From Micromonospora inyonensis (GTDB lineage: Bacteria > Actinomycetota > Actinomycetes > Mycobacteriales > Micromonosporaceae), in contig NZ_FMHU01000001.1 in assembly GCF_900091415.1 (NCBI RefSeq), forward strand, positions 310,001 through 374,000: a DNA stretch of 64,000 nucleotides, given 5' to 3'. Below are positions 26,714 through 33,849 of the stretch, piece after piece; within the stretch, counting starts at the first letter, position 1, and every line of letters starts with the position of its first letter. Below the pieces are notes generated by a model that worked only from the letters and a program-made list of their open reading frames with translations, was not told the origin of the DNA and made no database searches. The translations under genes and the position numbers were made by a program.

Positions 26714-27892
26714 TCAGGCGCGGGCGACGCCGTCCGCGCGGGCCGCCTCCGCGACCGCCTCGGCAACGGCCGGGGCGACCCGGGGGTCGAGCGGCGAGGG
26801 CACGATCGCGTCCGCGGTCAACGTCTCGCTGACCACCCCGGCGATCGCGTCGGCCGCCGCCACCTTCATGTTCTCGGTGATCCGGGTGGCCCGGGCGTCC
26901 AGCGCGCCCCGGAACACGCCGGGGAAGGCGAGCACGTTGTTGATCTGGTTGGGGTAGTCGCTGCGCCCGGTGGCGACCACCGCGACGTGCCGGGCGGCCA
27001 CCTCGGGGTGCACCTCCGGGCTGGGGTTGGCCAGGGCGAAGACGATGCCACCCGAGGCCATCCCGGCCACCGCCGCCTCCGGGATCTGACCGCCGGAAAC
27101 CCCGATCAGGACGTCGGCGTCACGCAGCGCCTCGGTCATGTCCCCGCGCCGCCCGGCGGCGTTGGTGATGGCGGCCAGTTCGGCCTTGGTCGCGGTGAGG
27201 TCGGTGCGGTCCCGGCCGATGATGCCCCGCGAGTCGCAGACCACCACCTCGTCCGGGTCGACGCCCCCGGCGATCAGCATCTTGGTCACCGCGATCCCGG
27301 CCGCGCCGGCACCGCTGACCGCGACCCGCAGGTCACCGAGCTTGCGGTTGAGCAGCCGGGACGCGTTGCGCAGGGCGGCGAGCACGACGATGGCGGTGCC
27401 GTGCTGGTCGTCGTGGAAGACCGGGATGCCGAGGGCCTCGTCGAGGCGGCGCTCGATCTCGAAGCAGCGCGGCGCGCTGATGTCCTCCAGGTTGATCCCA
27501 CCGAACGACGGGGCGAGCGCCGTCACCGCCGTGACGATCTCGTCCACGTCCTGGGTGTCCAGGCAGATCGGCACAGCGTCCACGCCGCCGAACTGCTTGA
27601 ACAGCACCGCCTTGCCCTCCATGACCGGCATCGCGGCGCGGGGGCCGATGTTGCCCAGGCCGAGCACGGCGGAGCCGTCGGTGACCACCGCGACGGTGTG
27701 CGACACCCAGGTGTACTCGTCCACCAGGGCGGGGTCGGCGGCGATGGCCTCACAGACTCGGGCGACGCCCGGGGTGTAGGCGAGGGAGAGATCCTCGCGG
27801 CTGGTCAGCGGCACCGTCGAGGTGACGGCCATCTTGCCGCCGACGTGCAGCCGGAAGACGGGATCAGCGGGATCCGCAGAAGGCGATGACAT
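26714..27892 (-). CDS. NAD(P)-dependent malic enzyme
   Basis: 392 residues, short bacterial form. Substrate domain with LAYTPGVARVCEAI, VLGLGNIGPRAAMPVMEGKA and metal-binding NLEDISAPRCFEIE, followed by HDDQHGTAIV; NAD-binding Rossmann motif GAGAAGIA and the C-terminal DYPNQINNVLAFPG. It decarboxylates malate to pyruvate with reduction of NAD(P). GGAG lies 5 nt before the ATG. Single gene with its own terminator. Confidence 0.93.
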   Translation of the reverse strand: MSSPSADPADPVFRLHVGGKMAVTSTVPLTSREDLSLAYTPGVARVCEAIAADPALVDEYTWVSHTVAVVTDGSAVLGLGNIGPRAAMPVMEGKAVLFKQFGGVDAVPICLDTQDVDEIVTAVTALAPSFGGINLEDISAPRCFEIERRLDEALGIPVFHDDQHGTAIVVLAALRNASRLLNRKLGDLRVAVSGAGAAGIAVTKMLIAGGVDPDEVVVCDSRGIIGRDRTDLTATKAELAAITNAAGRRGDMTEALRDADVLIGVSGGQIPEAAVAGMASGGIVFALANPSPEVHPEVAARHVAVVATGRSDYPNQINNVLAFPGVFRGALDARATRITENMKVAAADAIAGVVSETLTADAIVPSPLDPRVAPAVAEAVAEAARADGVARA

Positions 27893-28031
27893 GGTGACTC
27901 CAAGATCTGTCGAGCAGATGGACCGGCCAGCCGGGCCACGTGGTCAGCGGCAGCGGGCGGCGCGCGGTGCGGGGGTCACCCGGGCACTGCCCGAGCATAG
28001 TGTCCGGCATGAAACTCGAATGTGAGTAGGG

Positions 28032-28379
28032 TCATAACAGCCGCTCACTGAATCGCCGAGGTCGCGGCCAGTAGCGCGCCACCACCCGTCCCCACACGTC
28101 GGCCACGCCGTGGACGCGGGAGTCGTCGGTGACGAACTCGTTGTCACCGCGTACCCACCAGCCGCCGTCCGCCGGGCGGACCGCGCGCTTGACCACGAGC
28201 AGGTCCGGCCGGCTGCGGAAGACCGCGACGACGATGTCACCCGCACGCACGGCGCGACCACCGGTCCGGACCAGCAGCGCGTCCCCGTGCCGCAACGTCG
28301 GGACCATGGAGGGCCCGGCCACCAGCACGGCGGCCAGCGGCCCGCGCGGCCGGGGCGTACCGCCGCCACCAGCGGTCAC
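28032..28379 (-). CDS. sodX: Nickel superoxide dismutase maturation protease
   Basis: 115-residue S26-type (signal-peptidase-like) serine protease with catalytic Ser24 (AGPSMVPTL) and Lys64 (LVVKRAV), and the WWVRGDNEFVTDDSRVHG segment of the family. It sits divergently beside sodN, whose N-terminal propeptide must be cut to expose the nickel-binding His; this neighbour makes the assignment firm. GTG at 28379 has GGAGG upstream. The product has no signal peptide and works in the cytoplasm. Confidence 0.9.
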   Translation of the reverse strand: MTAGGGGTPRPRGPLAAVLVAGPSMVPTLRHGDALLVRTGGRAVRAGDIVVAVFRSRPDLLVVKRAVRPADGGWWVRGDNEFVTDDSRVHGVADVWGRVVARYWPRPRRFSERLL

Positions 28380-28463
28380 CGGGTTTCACCTCCGCACCGT
28401 CGGGGAGCAACTCCAGGAGTAATGTCATGTCGGATCATCGCAAACGTCCCATGGAGGATCCCG

Positions 28464-28868
28464 ATGCGTCTTCCCCGCATCTTCACGCCGCGCGTGACCG
28501 TCAGCGCCCACTGCGACCTGCCGTGCGGCGTCTACGACCCGGCGCAGGCCCGGATCGAGGCCGAGTCGGTCAAGGCGATCTGCGAGAAGTACCAGGCGAA
28601 CACCGACCCGGAGTTCCGCACCCGCGCCCTGATCATCAAGGAGCAGCGCTCCGAGCTGGTCAAGCACCACCTGTGGGTGCTGTGGACGGACTACTTCAAG
28701 CCCGCGCACTTCGAGAAGTACCCGAACCTGCACACGCTGTTCAACGAGGCCACCAAGCTGGCCGGTGCCAACGGCGCCAAGGGCACCATCGACCCCGCCA
28801 AGGCCGACGAGCTGCTCCAGAAGATCGACGAGATCTCCAAGATCTTCTGGGAGACCAAGCAGGCGTGA
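28464..28868 (+). CDS. sodN: Nickel superoxide dismutase
   Basis: 134 residues. A 15-residue propeptide is followed by the nickel hook HCDLPCGVYDP at 16-26; after cleavage the His amine and side chain, Cys2 and Cys6 bind nickel. The rest is the four-helix bundle (ALIIKEQRSELVKHHLWVLWTDYFK). It disproportionates superoxide in the cytoplasm as a hexamer. GGAGGA lies 6 nt upstream of the ATG. Paired divergently with sodX across 84 nt, which holds both promoters; no convincing Nur box was found there. Confidence 0.97.
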   Translation: MRLPRIFTPRVTVSAHCDLPCGVYDPAQARIEAESVKAICEKYQANTDPEFRTRALIIKEQRSELVKHHLWVLWTDYFKPAHFEKYPNLHTLFNEATKLAGANGAKGTIDPAKADELLQKIDEISKIFWETKQA

Positions 28869-29395
28869 CCCTCGGCGTCACCGCACCGACGATCCGGCCG
28901 GTACGTCCCGGGGACGTACCGGCCGTCGTCGCCATGGTGCACGAGCTGGCCGACTACGAGCGGGCCGCCGACCGCTGTCACCTCACCGCCGGGCAGCTCG
29001 AGGCGGCGCTGTTCGGCCCGGCACCGGCCCTCTTCGGTCACGTGGCGGTCGACGCCACCGACCAGCCGGTCGGGTTCGCCCTCTGGTTCCTCACCTTCTC
29101 CACCTGGGAGGGAACCCACGGCATCCACCTGGAGGACCTCTACGTCCGGCCAGCCGCCCGCGGCACCGGGGCGGGACGGCTGCTGCTGGCGGCCCTCGCC
29201 GCGCTCTGCCTCGAACGGGGCTACCGGCGGCTGGAGTGGATGATGCTCGACTGGAATCCCGCCGCCGGCTTCTACCGGGCGATCGACGCCCGCACCATCG
29301 ACGACTGGGTGCCGTACCGGCTGGACGGGGCGGCGCTGCGGCGGCTGGCGGCACAGGCCACCGTTGACGAAGCGGCATCCGGTCCGACCGGGTAG
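28865..29395 (+). CDS. GNAT-family N-acetyltransferase
   Basis: 176 residues with the GNAT acetyl-CoA loop RPAARGTGAGRLLLAAL and the strand LEWMMLDWNPAAGFYR. The sequence resembles spermidine/spermine or diamine acetyltransferases (FALWFLTFSTWEGTHGIHLEDLYV). Its GTG lies within the sodN stop region (GTGA overlap), so it is translated with superoxide dismutase; the reason for the link is unknown. Confidence 0.82.
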   Translation: MTLGVTAPTIRPVRPGDVPAVVAMVHELADYERAADRCHLTAGQLEAALFGPAPALFGHVAVDATDQPVGFALWFLTFSTWEGTHGIHLEDLYVRPAARGTGAGRLLLAALAALCLERGYRRLEWMMLDWNPAAGFYRAIDARTIDDWVPYRLDGAALRRLAAQATVDEAASGPTG

Positions 29396-29418
29396 AGTCC
29401 GCGACCGGGGGGATGAGC

Positions 29419-29823
29419 GTGACTCAACTGACCGGGCGGACGACGGCTGACGAGGACGTCGTACACCTGACCGTGCCCGCGGACGGCGGCTACCTCAGCG
29501 TGCTGCGGACCGCGACCGCGGGCCTCGCCGCGCGTCTCCAGTTCGCCCTCGACGAGATCGAGGACCTGCGGATCGCGGTCGACGAGGCCTGCGCCATGCT
29601 GCTCGCGATCACCACCCGCGACGCCGAGCTGGAGTGTTCCTTCACGGTCACCGAGGACGCGCTGACCGTCGAGGTGACCGTGCCGACGGTCCGGGGCGCG
29701 AAGCTGCCGGCCGAGTCCTCCTTCGCCTGGAAGGTGCTCACCGCGCTGACCACGTCGGCCGCCGCGACCGCCGCCGACGGCCGGGCCACCATCTCGCTGC
29801 TCACCCGCCGCGCCGCGCACTGA
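29419..29823 (+). CDS. ATP-binding anti-sigma-factor-like protein (HATPase_c_2)
   Basis: 134 residues of the RsbW/SpoIIAB-like fold: EIEDLRIAVDEACAMLL corresponds to the N-box helix, and the G-box is weak. It could bind a sigma factor or an anti-anti-sigma partner. GTG at 29419 is preferred because the GGGGGG run is 6 nt upstream, while the alternative ATG at 29413 directly touches that run. No partner gene lies beside it. Two further HATPase proteins occur at 55.4 and 58.8 kb. Confidence 0.7.
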   Translation: MTQLTGRTTADEDVVHLTVPADGGYLSVLRTATAGLAARLQFALDEIEDLRIAVDEACAMLLAITTRDAELECSFTVTEDALTVEVTVPTVRGAKLPAESSFAWKVLTALTTSAAATAADGRATISLLTRRAAH

Positions 29824-29924
29824 CGCCGCCGGGGGCGTCACCCGTTTCTCGACCGCACCGTGGGCCGTCGCCCGCTTCGTCCGACCGCCGTCCCCGTCGG
29901 GCCGTGCCCGGCCCCCGGACGGCG

Positions 29925-30317
29925 TCAGTCCAGCAGGCCGAGTGCCCGGGTGGTGGCCGGGGCGACCAGGAGCGCGCACACGCCCGCGCCGAGCGCCATC
30001 AGCGGCACCCCGAGCCAACCCAGCCCGCCCTGGATCATGTACCAACCGATCGGCAGGAGCATGAGCTGAAGCACGATCGCCGGGGCGCGGGCACCGGCCC
30101 GGCGGCGCGCGAGGGCGGCGCCGACCGCCCAGAGCGTGAGCGCGCCGCCGGCCGCGAAGACGGTGATGAGCACCGCCGAGGCAAGGTCGACCGCGTCCGA
30201 GGTCAGGTTCTCGTAGACCAGCCAGACCGCGACCAGCCCGAGGGCGACCGCCTCTCCCCTCAGCAGGCGGACCGCCGTACTCAGTGTGGTGGGCACCGGG
30301 GCGGAGTCGATCGTCAC
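29925..30317 (-). CDS. Small four-helix membrane protein
   Basis: 130 residues with four hydrophobic segments (about 22-40, 47-67, 78-95, 100-122). No family motif recognised. GTG start with TATCGT 6 nt upstream, a leaderless promoter. It is divergent from the diacylglycerol-kinase-like gene; the two -10 boxes are only 17 bp apart. Confidence 0.65.
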   Translation of the reverse strand: MTIDSAPVPTTLSTAVRLLRGEAVALGLVAVWLVYENLTSDAVDLASAVLITVFAAGGALTLWAVGAALARRRAGARAPAIVLQLMLLPIGWYMIQGGLGWLGVPLMALGAGVCALLVAPATTRALGLLD

Positions 30318-30323
30318 GGCGAC

Positions 30324-30329
30324 ACGATA
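30324..30329 (-). promoter_or_regulatory. -10 box of a leaderless transcript (four-helix protein)
   Basis: TATCGT on the minus strand ends 6 nt before the GTG at 30317. Confidence 0.55.
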
Positions 30330-30346
30330 CCCGCGCGGGATCGCGG

Positions 30347-30352
30347 TACAGT
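30347..30352 (+). promoter_or_regulatory. -10 box of a leaderless transcript (lipid-kinase-like gene)
   Basis: TACAGT ends 6 nt before the ATG at 30359, back to back with the promoter of the divergent gene. Confidence 0.6.
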
Positions 30353-30358
30353 CCGCGC

Positions 30359-31306
30359 ATGCGGGCCGTCCTGGTAGTCAACCCGAAGGCCACCACCACG
30401 AGCGAGCGCAGCCGGGACGTGCTGGTCCGGGCGCTGCGCAGTGAGGTGGACCTCGCGGTGCGGTACACCCGTCGCCGTGGGCACGCCACCGACCTCGCGC
30501 GGGAGGCGGCCGAGGAGGGCGTCGACCTGGTCGTCACCCTCGGTGGTGACGGCACGGTCAACGAGGTGGTGAACGGCTTGATGACCGCCGAGCCGCCGAC
30601 GGTCACCGGCGGCACGTCGGCGGACCGGCTGCCCGCGCTCGCCACGGTGCCCGGCGGCTCGACGAACGTCTTCGCGCGGGCACTGGGTCTGCCCCGGGAA
30701 TGGCCCGACGGCACCAGCATGATCCTGGAAGGGCTCCGACTGGGTCGCTCCCGGACGATCGGGTTGGGCCGCGCCGACGACCGCTACTTCACCTTCTGCG
30801 CCGGCTTCGGGCTCGACGCGGCGGTCGTGCATCGCGTGGAAATGGCACGGAAGCGGGGCCGTGTTTCCACTCCGTCGCTATATCTTCGCGCTGCGGTGAA
30901 TCAGTACTTCCTCGGCTCCGACCGACGGCATCCGATGATCCGGTTGGAGCGTCCGGGAGAGGAGTCGGAAGGCGAGTTGGCGACGGCCATCATCCAGAAC
31001 ACGGCCCCTTGGACGTACCTCGGTGATCGGGAAATCAACCCCAACCCGGACGCATCATTCGACCTCGGCCTTGACGTGATGGCGCTTCGTCAGCTAAGGG
31101 TGGCGAGCACGTCACGTACGGTCACCCAGATGTTCTCCCGGCACCCGGACCCCCGTGGACGACAGGTACTCCGCCTTCACGACGTGGCCGAGTTCACCTT
31201 GGTCGCTAGCCGACCGCAGGCGTTCCAACTCGACGGGGACTACCTTGGAGAGCGGGAGAAAGTTAGATTCACATCCGTACCGGCCGCACTGAGAGTAATC
31301 TGCTGA
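30359..31306 (+). CDS. Diacylglycerol/sphingosine-kinase-family lipid kinase (YegS/DgkB-like)
   Basis: 315 residues. The nucleotide-binding motif VTLGGDGTVNEVVNGL and the substrate-site PGGSTNVFARALGLP are typical of DAGK_cat proteins; the C-terminal beta-sandwich ends in FQLDGDYLGER. It probably phosphorylates a membrane lipid such as diacylglycerol, feeding phospholipid or mannolipid recycling. From about 30830 on, codon use becomes visibly less GC-rich than in neighbours, continuing into the next intergenic region; this may reflect structure or expression rather than transfer. Confidence 0.9.
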   Translation: MRAVLVVNPKATTTSERSRDVLVRALRSEVDLAVRYTRRRGHATDLAREAAEEGVDLVVTLGGDGTVNEVVNGLMTAEPPTVTGGTSADRLPALATVPGGSTNVFARALGLPREWPDGTSMILEGLRLGRSRTIGLGRADDRYFTFCAGFGLDAAVVHRVEMARKRGRVSTPSLYLRAAVNQYFLGSDRRHPMIRLERPGEESEGELATAIIQNTAPWTYLGDREINPNPDASFDLGLDVMALRQLRVASTSRTVTQMFSRHPDPRGRQVLRLHDVAEFTLVASRPQAFQLDGDYLGEREKVRFTSVPAALRVIC

Positions 31307-31457
31307 GTCTGGGGTACCACCCTCGGTTGGCGCGGCGGGTGACGCGCCGGAGGGCGACGCGCCAGATATGCCTGCAATGTCGTGCGGGCTGTACTATATT
31401 GATCCTCGGCTACGGGGCGGCGCGGTGGGGCCAGCCCTGGAAACCGGGCAAATAGGT

Positions 31458-31473
31458 CGTGAGCTTGCTCACC
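31458..31473. promoter_or_regulatory. CRP-type palindrome 1 upstream of whiB1
   Basis: CGTGA-GCTTGC-TCACC: inner GTGA-N6-TCAC is perfectly symmetric, matching the CRP consensus TGTGA-N6-TCACA at all inner positions. Its centre is 60 bp upstream of the second site and about 36 bp upstream of the TTGACA. Confidence 0.6.
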
Positions 31474-31517
31474 GCCGAGAAGTTTTTCGGAGCGTCACCC
31501 TTGACATTCCAGTTGTT

Positions 31518-31533
31518 CGTGAAAGTATTCACA
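31518..31533. promoter_or_regulatory. CRP-type palindrome 2 upstream of whiB1
   Basis: CGTGA-AAGTAT-TCACA differs from the CRP consensus only at the first base. It overlaps the spacer and -10 area of the TTGACA promoter, a position where a bound CRP would block RNA polymerase. In M. tuberculosis whiB1 is known to be controlled by two CRP sites, one activating and one repressing. Confidence 0.65.
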
Positions 31534-31730
31534 AGCGGACTTGAGTTACCGGGACATTGCGCGGATAAGCTCGGCATGATGAGCTGTTCCTCGCTGCCCC
31601 AGGGCTAACGGCCTGCTCACGCAATGCTGATTCGACGAACGCGAACCGTCACCATCGGCACTGCGGATGCGAATAGGAAAACGGAAAAGCAAGAACTGCC
31701 ACCCATCTCAGAATGAGGAGTGTTGCCGCC

Positions 31731-31988
31731 ATGGACTGGCGCCACCATGCTGCCTGCCGCGACGAGGACCCGGAGCTGTTCTTCCCGATCGGGACGTCCG
31801 GGCCGGCTCTGCTGCAGGTCGAGCAGGCCAAGGCCGTCTGCCGGCGGTGCTCCGTGACCGACGAGTGCCTGAAGTGGGCACTGGAGTCCGGTCAGGACGC
31901 CGGCGTCTGGGGCGGAATGAGCGAGGAGGAGCGTCGCGCCGTGAAGCGTCGCGGCGGTCTCCGGGTGCTGCGCGCTCACTCCGCCTGA
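31731..31988 (+). CDS. whiB1: WhiB-family iron-sulfur regulator, WhiB1-like
   Basis: 85 residues. Four cluster-binding cysteines Cys9, Cys37, Cys40 and Cys46 (AACRD, CRRC, DEC), the GVWGGMSEEERR turn and a basic C-terminus (AVKRRGGLRVL). The WhiB1 group binds a 4Fe-4S cluster that reacts with nitric oxide and contacts the primary sigma factor. ATG at 31731 is chosen for GAGGAG 10 nt upstream and for the MDWRHHAAC start of the group. Its long upstream region holds twin CRP sites. A perfect terminator follows. Confidence 0.93.
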   Translation: MDWRHHAACRDEDPELFFPIGTSGPALLQVEQAKAVCRRCSVTDECLKWALESGQDAGVWGGMSEEERRAVKRRGGLRVLRAHSA

Positions 31989-32830
31989 CCACACACCACC
32001 GAACGCCCCGCCAGCCCGCTGGCGGGGCGTTCGCCTTTCTCCCCCGGGGTGACGCGGCTCAGGAGCAGGCGGACCAGGTCGGGAGTGTCGCCGAGCGGGG
32101 CGGAGACCGCGACGGCGCCGGCCTCCCGGGCCGCCGCCGTCACGGCGTCGTGGAACAGCCCCGGTGCCAGGAAGTACGCCGACACCGCCACCCGTCCGGC
32201 CCCCGCCGCCCGGAACCGGGCCACCGCCGCACCGGTGGACGGCGCGGCGGCCGAGGCGTACGCGACCCGGCAGGGCACCCCGTAGCTCTCCCCGAGCGCG
32301 ACGGCCACCCGTCCCACCGAGGCACGGGCCCGCACGTCCCGGGTGCCCGCCGCCGCCAGCACCAGCGCGTCGAACCGGTCCGGTTCCGCCTCGGCCAGTC
32401 GCTGCCGCAGCCCGGCCAACAGTGTGTCGTCCACCACCGCCCCGACCGGACCGAGCACGTCGGTCACCCGTACCGCCATCGGGGGTCCGGCGGCGCCCGC
32501 CTCCGCCACCGCCGCCGGCACGTCCACCCGCCGGTGGTAGGCGGCGGTCAACAGCAACGGCACCAGGACCGCCCGGGGATGACCGGCGGCGGCCAGTCCC
32601 CGCAGCACCTCGACCAGCGTGGGCTCGGTGTGGTCCAACCAGCTCGGCAGGACCACCGAACCGGGACGGGCGGCGGCGACCGCCCCGGCCAACGCCCGGG
32701 TCGCGGCGGCGGCGCGGGGATCCCGGCTGCCATGGGCGACCAGGACGACCGGATCGACCCCGGCCACCGCCGCCGGACCGGCCGCGGGAGGCCGCGCCGG
32801 TGTTCCGGGGGTCAGACGTGCAGTCCGCAC
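31976..32830 (-). CDS. CbiX/SirB-like sirohydrochlorin chelatase
   Basis: About 284 residues containing two CbiX-like repeats: VLVAHGSRDPRAAAATRAL near the N-terminus with catalytic His, PLLLTAAYHRRVDVP with a second His, and RVAVSAYFLAPGLFHD in the C-terminal half. It would insert iron into sirohydrochlorin to make siroheme, the cofactor of the sulfite reductase encoded in the same operon. The start is uncertain: GTG at 32830 overlaps the cysH end and suits coupling; GTG at 32767 is also possible. The 3' end overlaps the last 13 nt of whiB1 on the other strand and contains the whiB1 terminator. Confidence 0.82.
   Translation of the reverse strand: MRTARLTPGTPARPPAAGPAAVAGVDPVVLVAHGSRDPRAAAATRALAGAVAAARPGSVVLPSWLDHTEPTLVEVLRGLAAAGHPRAVLVPLLLTAAYHRRVDVPAAVAEAGAAGPPMAVRVTDVLGPVGAVVDDTLLAGLRQRLAEAEPDRFDALVLAAAGTRDVRARASVGRVAVALGESYGVPCRVAYASAAAPSTGAAVARFRAAGAGRVAVSAYFLAPGLFHDAVTAAAREAGAVAVSAPLGDTPDLVRLLLSRVTPGEKGERPASGLAGRSVVCGQAE
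32001..32032 (+). terminator. Strong terminator after whiB1
   Basis: A 14-bp perfect stem (32001-32014 with 32019-32032) around the loop CCCG, followed by GCCTTTCT. It lies 13 nt after the whiB1 stop. On the other strand the same bases encode the C-terminus of the chelatase-like protein. Confidence 0.85.
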
Positions 32831-33576
32831 TCGGTCTTCTCGAACATCGCCCAACGGCCGGCGCGGGGGTCCTCCCCCGCCTTCGTCCGCCGGGTGCAGG
32901 GCCAGCACCCGATCGAGCCGTAGCCCTGCCGGAACAGGTCGTTCACCGGCACCCGGTGCCGGGCGACGTAGGCGTCCACGTCCGCCTGGGTCCAGGCCGC
33001 GATGGGGTTGACCTTCACCTTGCCGCGCCGCTCGTCGAATCCGACCACCGGGGTGTTCGCCCGGGTCGGCGACTCGTCCCGGCGCAGCCCGGCCGCCCAG
33101 GCGTCGTACCCGGACAGCGCCCGCTCCAACGGTTCGACCTTGCGCAGCTGGCAGCAGTCGTCCGGCGACTTGTTGAACAGCCGGGGCCCGTACTCGCCGT
33201 CCTGCTGGCCCACGGTCAGCCGGGGACGGATCGAGCGGACGTTCACCGGCAGCGTGCGGGCCACCTCGTCGCGGATCCGCAGGGTCTCCGGGAAGTGCAG
33301 GCCGGTGTCCAGGAAGACCACGTCGACGCCGGGCGCGACCCGGGAGACCAGGTGGGCCAGGACGGCGTCCGCCATCGAACTGGTGACGCAGAACCGGTCG
33401 CCGAAGGTCTCCGCCGCCCAGCGGGCGATCTCCAGGGCCCCAGCGCCCTCGAGGTCCCGTCCGGCCCGGGTGGCCAGCTCCCGCAGCTCGTCCGGGCTAC
33501 GCCGGTCCGGCTCGGCCGGGTCGGGGCGGCCGGGACCGACCAGCCCGAACCCAGCCGCCGACACCAGGCCGCTCAT
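32812..33576 (-). CDS. cysH: Assimilatory APS/PAPS reductase
   Basis: 254 residues. Adenylyl-binding SSMADAVLAHLVS loop, LDTGLHFPETL, and the 4Fe-4S cysteine pairs CC (DDCCQLRK) and CxxC (IGCWPCTRR) plus the catalytic Cys in KTECGLH at the C-terminus. The iron-sulfur pairs point to the APS-reducing type. It makes sulfite, which the neighbouring sulfite reductase reduces to sulfide. ATG at 33576 overlaps the preceding gene stop (ATGA). Confidence 0.94.
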   Translation of the reverse strand: MSGLVSAAGFGLVGPGRPDPAEPDRRSPDELRELATRAGRDLEGAGALEIARWAAETFGDRFCVTSSMADAVLAHLVSRVAPGVDVVFLDTGLHFPETLRIRDEVARTLPVNVRSIRPRLTVGQQDGEYGPRLFNKSPDDCCQLRKVEPLERALSGYDAWAAGLRRDESPTRANTPVVGFDERRGKVKVNPIAAWTQADVDAYVARHRVPVNDLFRQGYGSIGCWPCTRRTKAGEDPRAGRWAMFEKTECGLHV

Positions 33577-33806
33577 CGCGGCACCGTCCCGTCGACCGCC
33601 GGCCGGGCGGCCGCGTCGGGTGCCGGCCGGGAAGCCGTACCCACCGTCGGCCGGGAAGCCGCTCGGGAGAGCAGCCCGTTGAACTTCACCGTGAAGACCC
33701 GGACGCAGGCGTGGCACTCCCACACGCCGTGGCCGGCCTCGCTCGGGCGTAGATCCTCCTCGCCGCAGTACGGGCAGTACAGCGGCACCGAACGGGTATC
33801 GCTCAT
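33573..33806 (-). CDS. Small zinc-ribbon protein in the sulfite-reduction operon
   Basis: 77 residues. CPYC (11-14) and CHAC (31-34) with intervening GHGVWE form a zinc ribbon; the rest is a disordered Ala/Pro/Thr tail. Small proteins like this are repeatedly found between sulfite reductase and cysH in actinobacteria (recollection, not checked), but their role is unknown. Position and stop/start overlap with cysH make a function in sulfate assimilation likely, for example as a redox or assembly partner. Confidence 0.8.
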   Translation of the reverse strand: MSDTRSVPLYCPYCGEEDLRPSEAGHGVWECHACVRVFTVKFNGLLSRAASRPTVGTASRPAPDAAARPAVDGTVPR

Positions 33807-33849
33807 CGTGTCCCCCCACCGCGACGGGATCCCACGTCGAATCGCTCGT

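Larger units (their letters stand above)
31307..31730 (+). promoter_or_regulatory. Long AT-richer regulatory region of the whiB1-like gene
   Basis: 424 nt without a gene, less GC-rich than surrounding DNA. It holds two CRP-type palindromes (31458-31473 and 31518-31533), a perfect TTGACA at 31501-31506 with a weak -10 near 31526-31531 (TATTCA), and a further -10-like TACTAT at 31392-31397. A long 5' leader of about 190 nt would result from the TTGACA promoter. Confidence 0.55.

Noticed and set aside
28380..28463. Nur (nickel) operator between sodX and sodN
   Set aside because: No TTGCAA-N5-TTGCAA type sequence found in the 84-nt gap.
30830..31306. Horizontal transfer of the lipid-kinase-like gene, based on lower GC in its second half
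   Set aside because: The gene is an ordinary member of its family, only part of it is less GC-rich, and the change continues into the whiB1 promoter region; a transfer cannot be argued from this.
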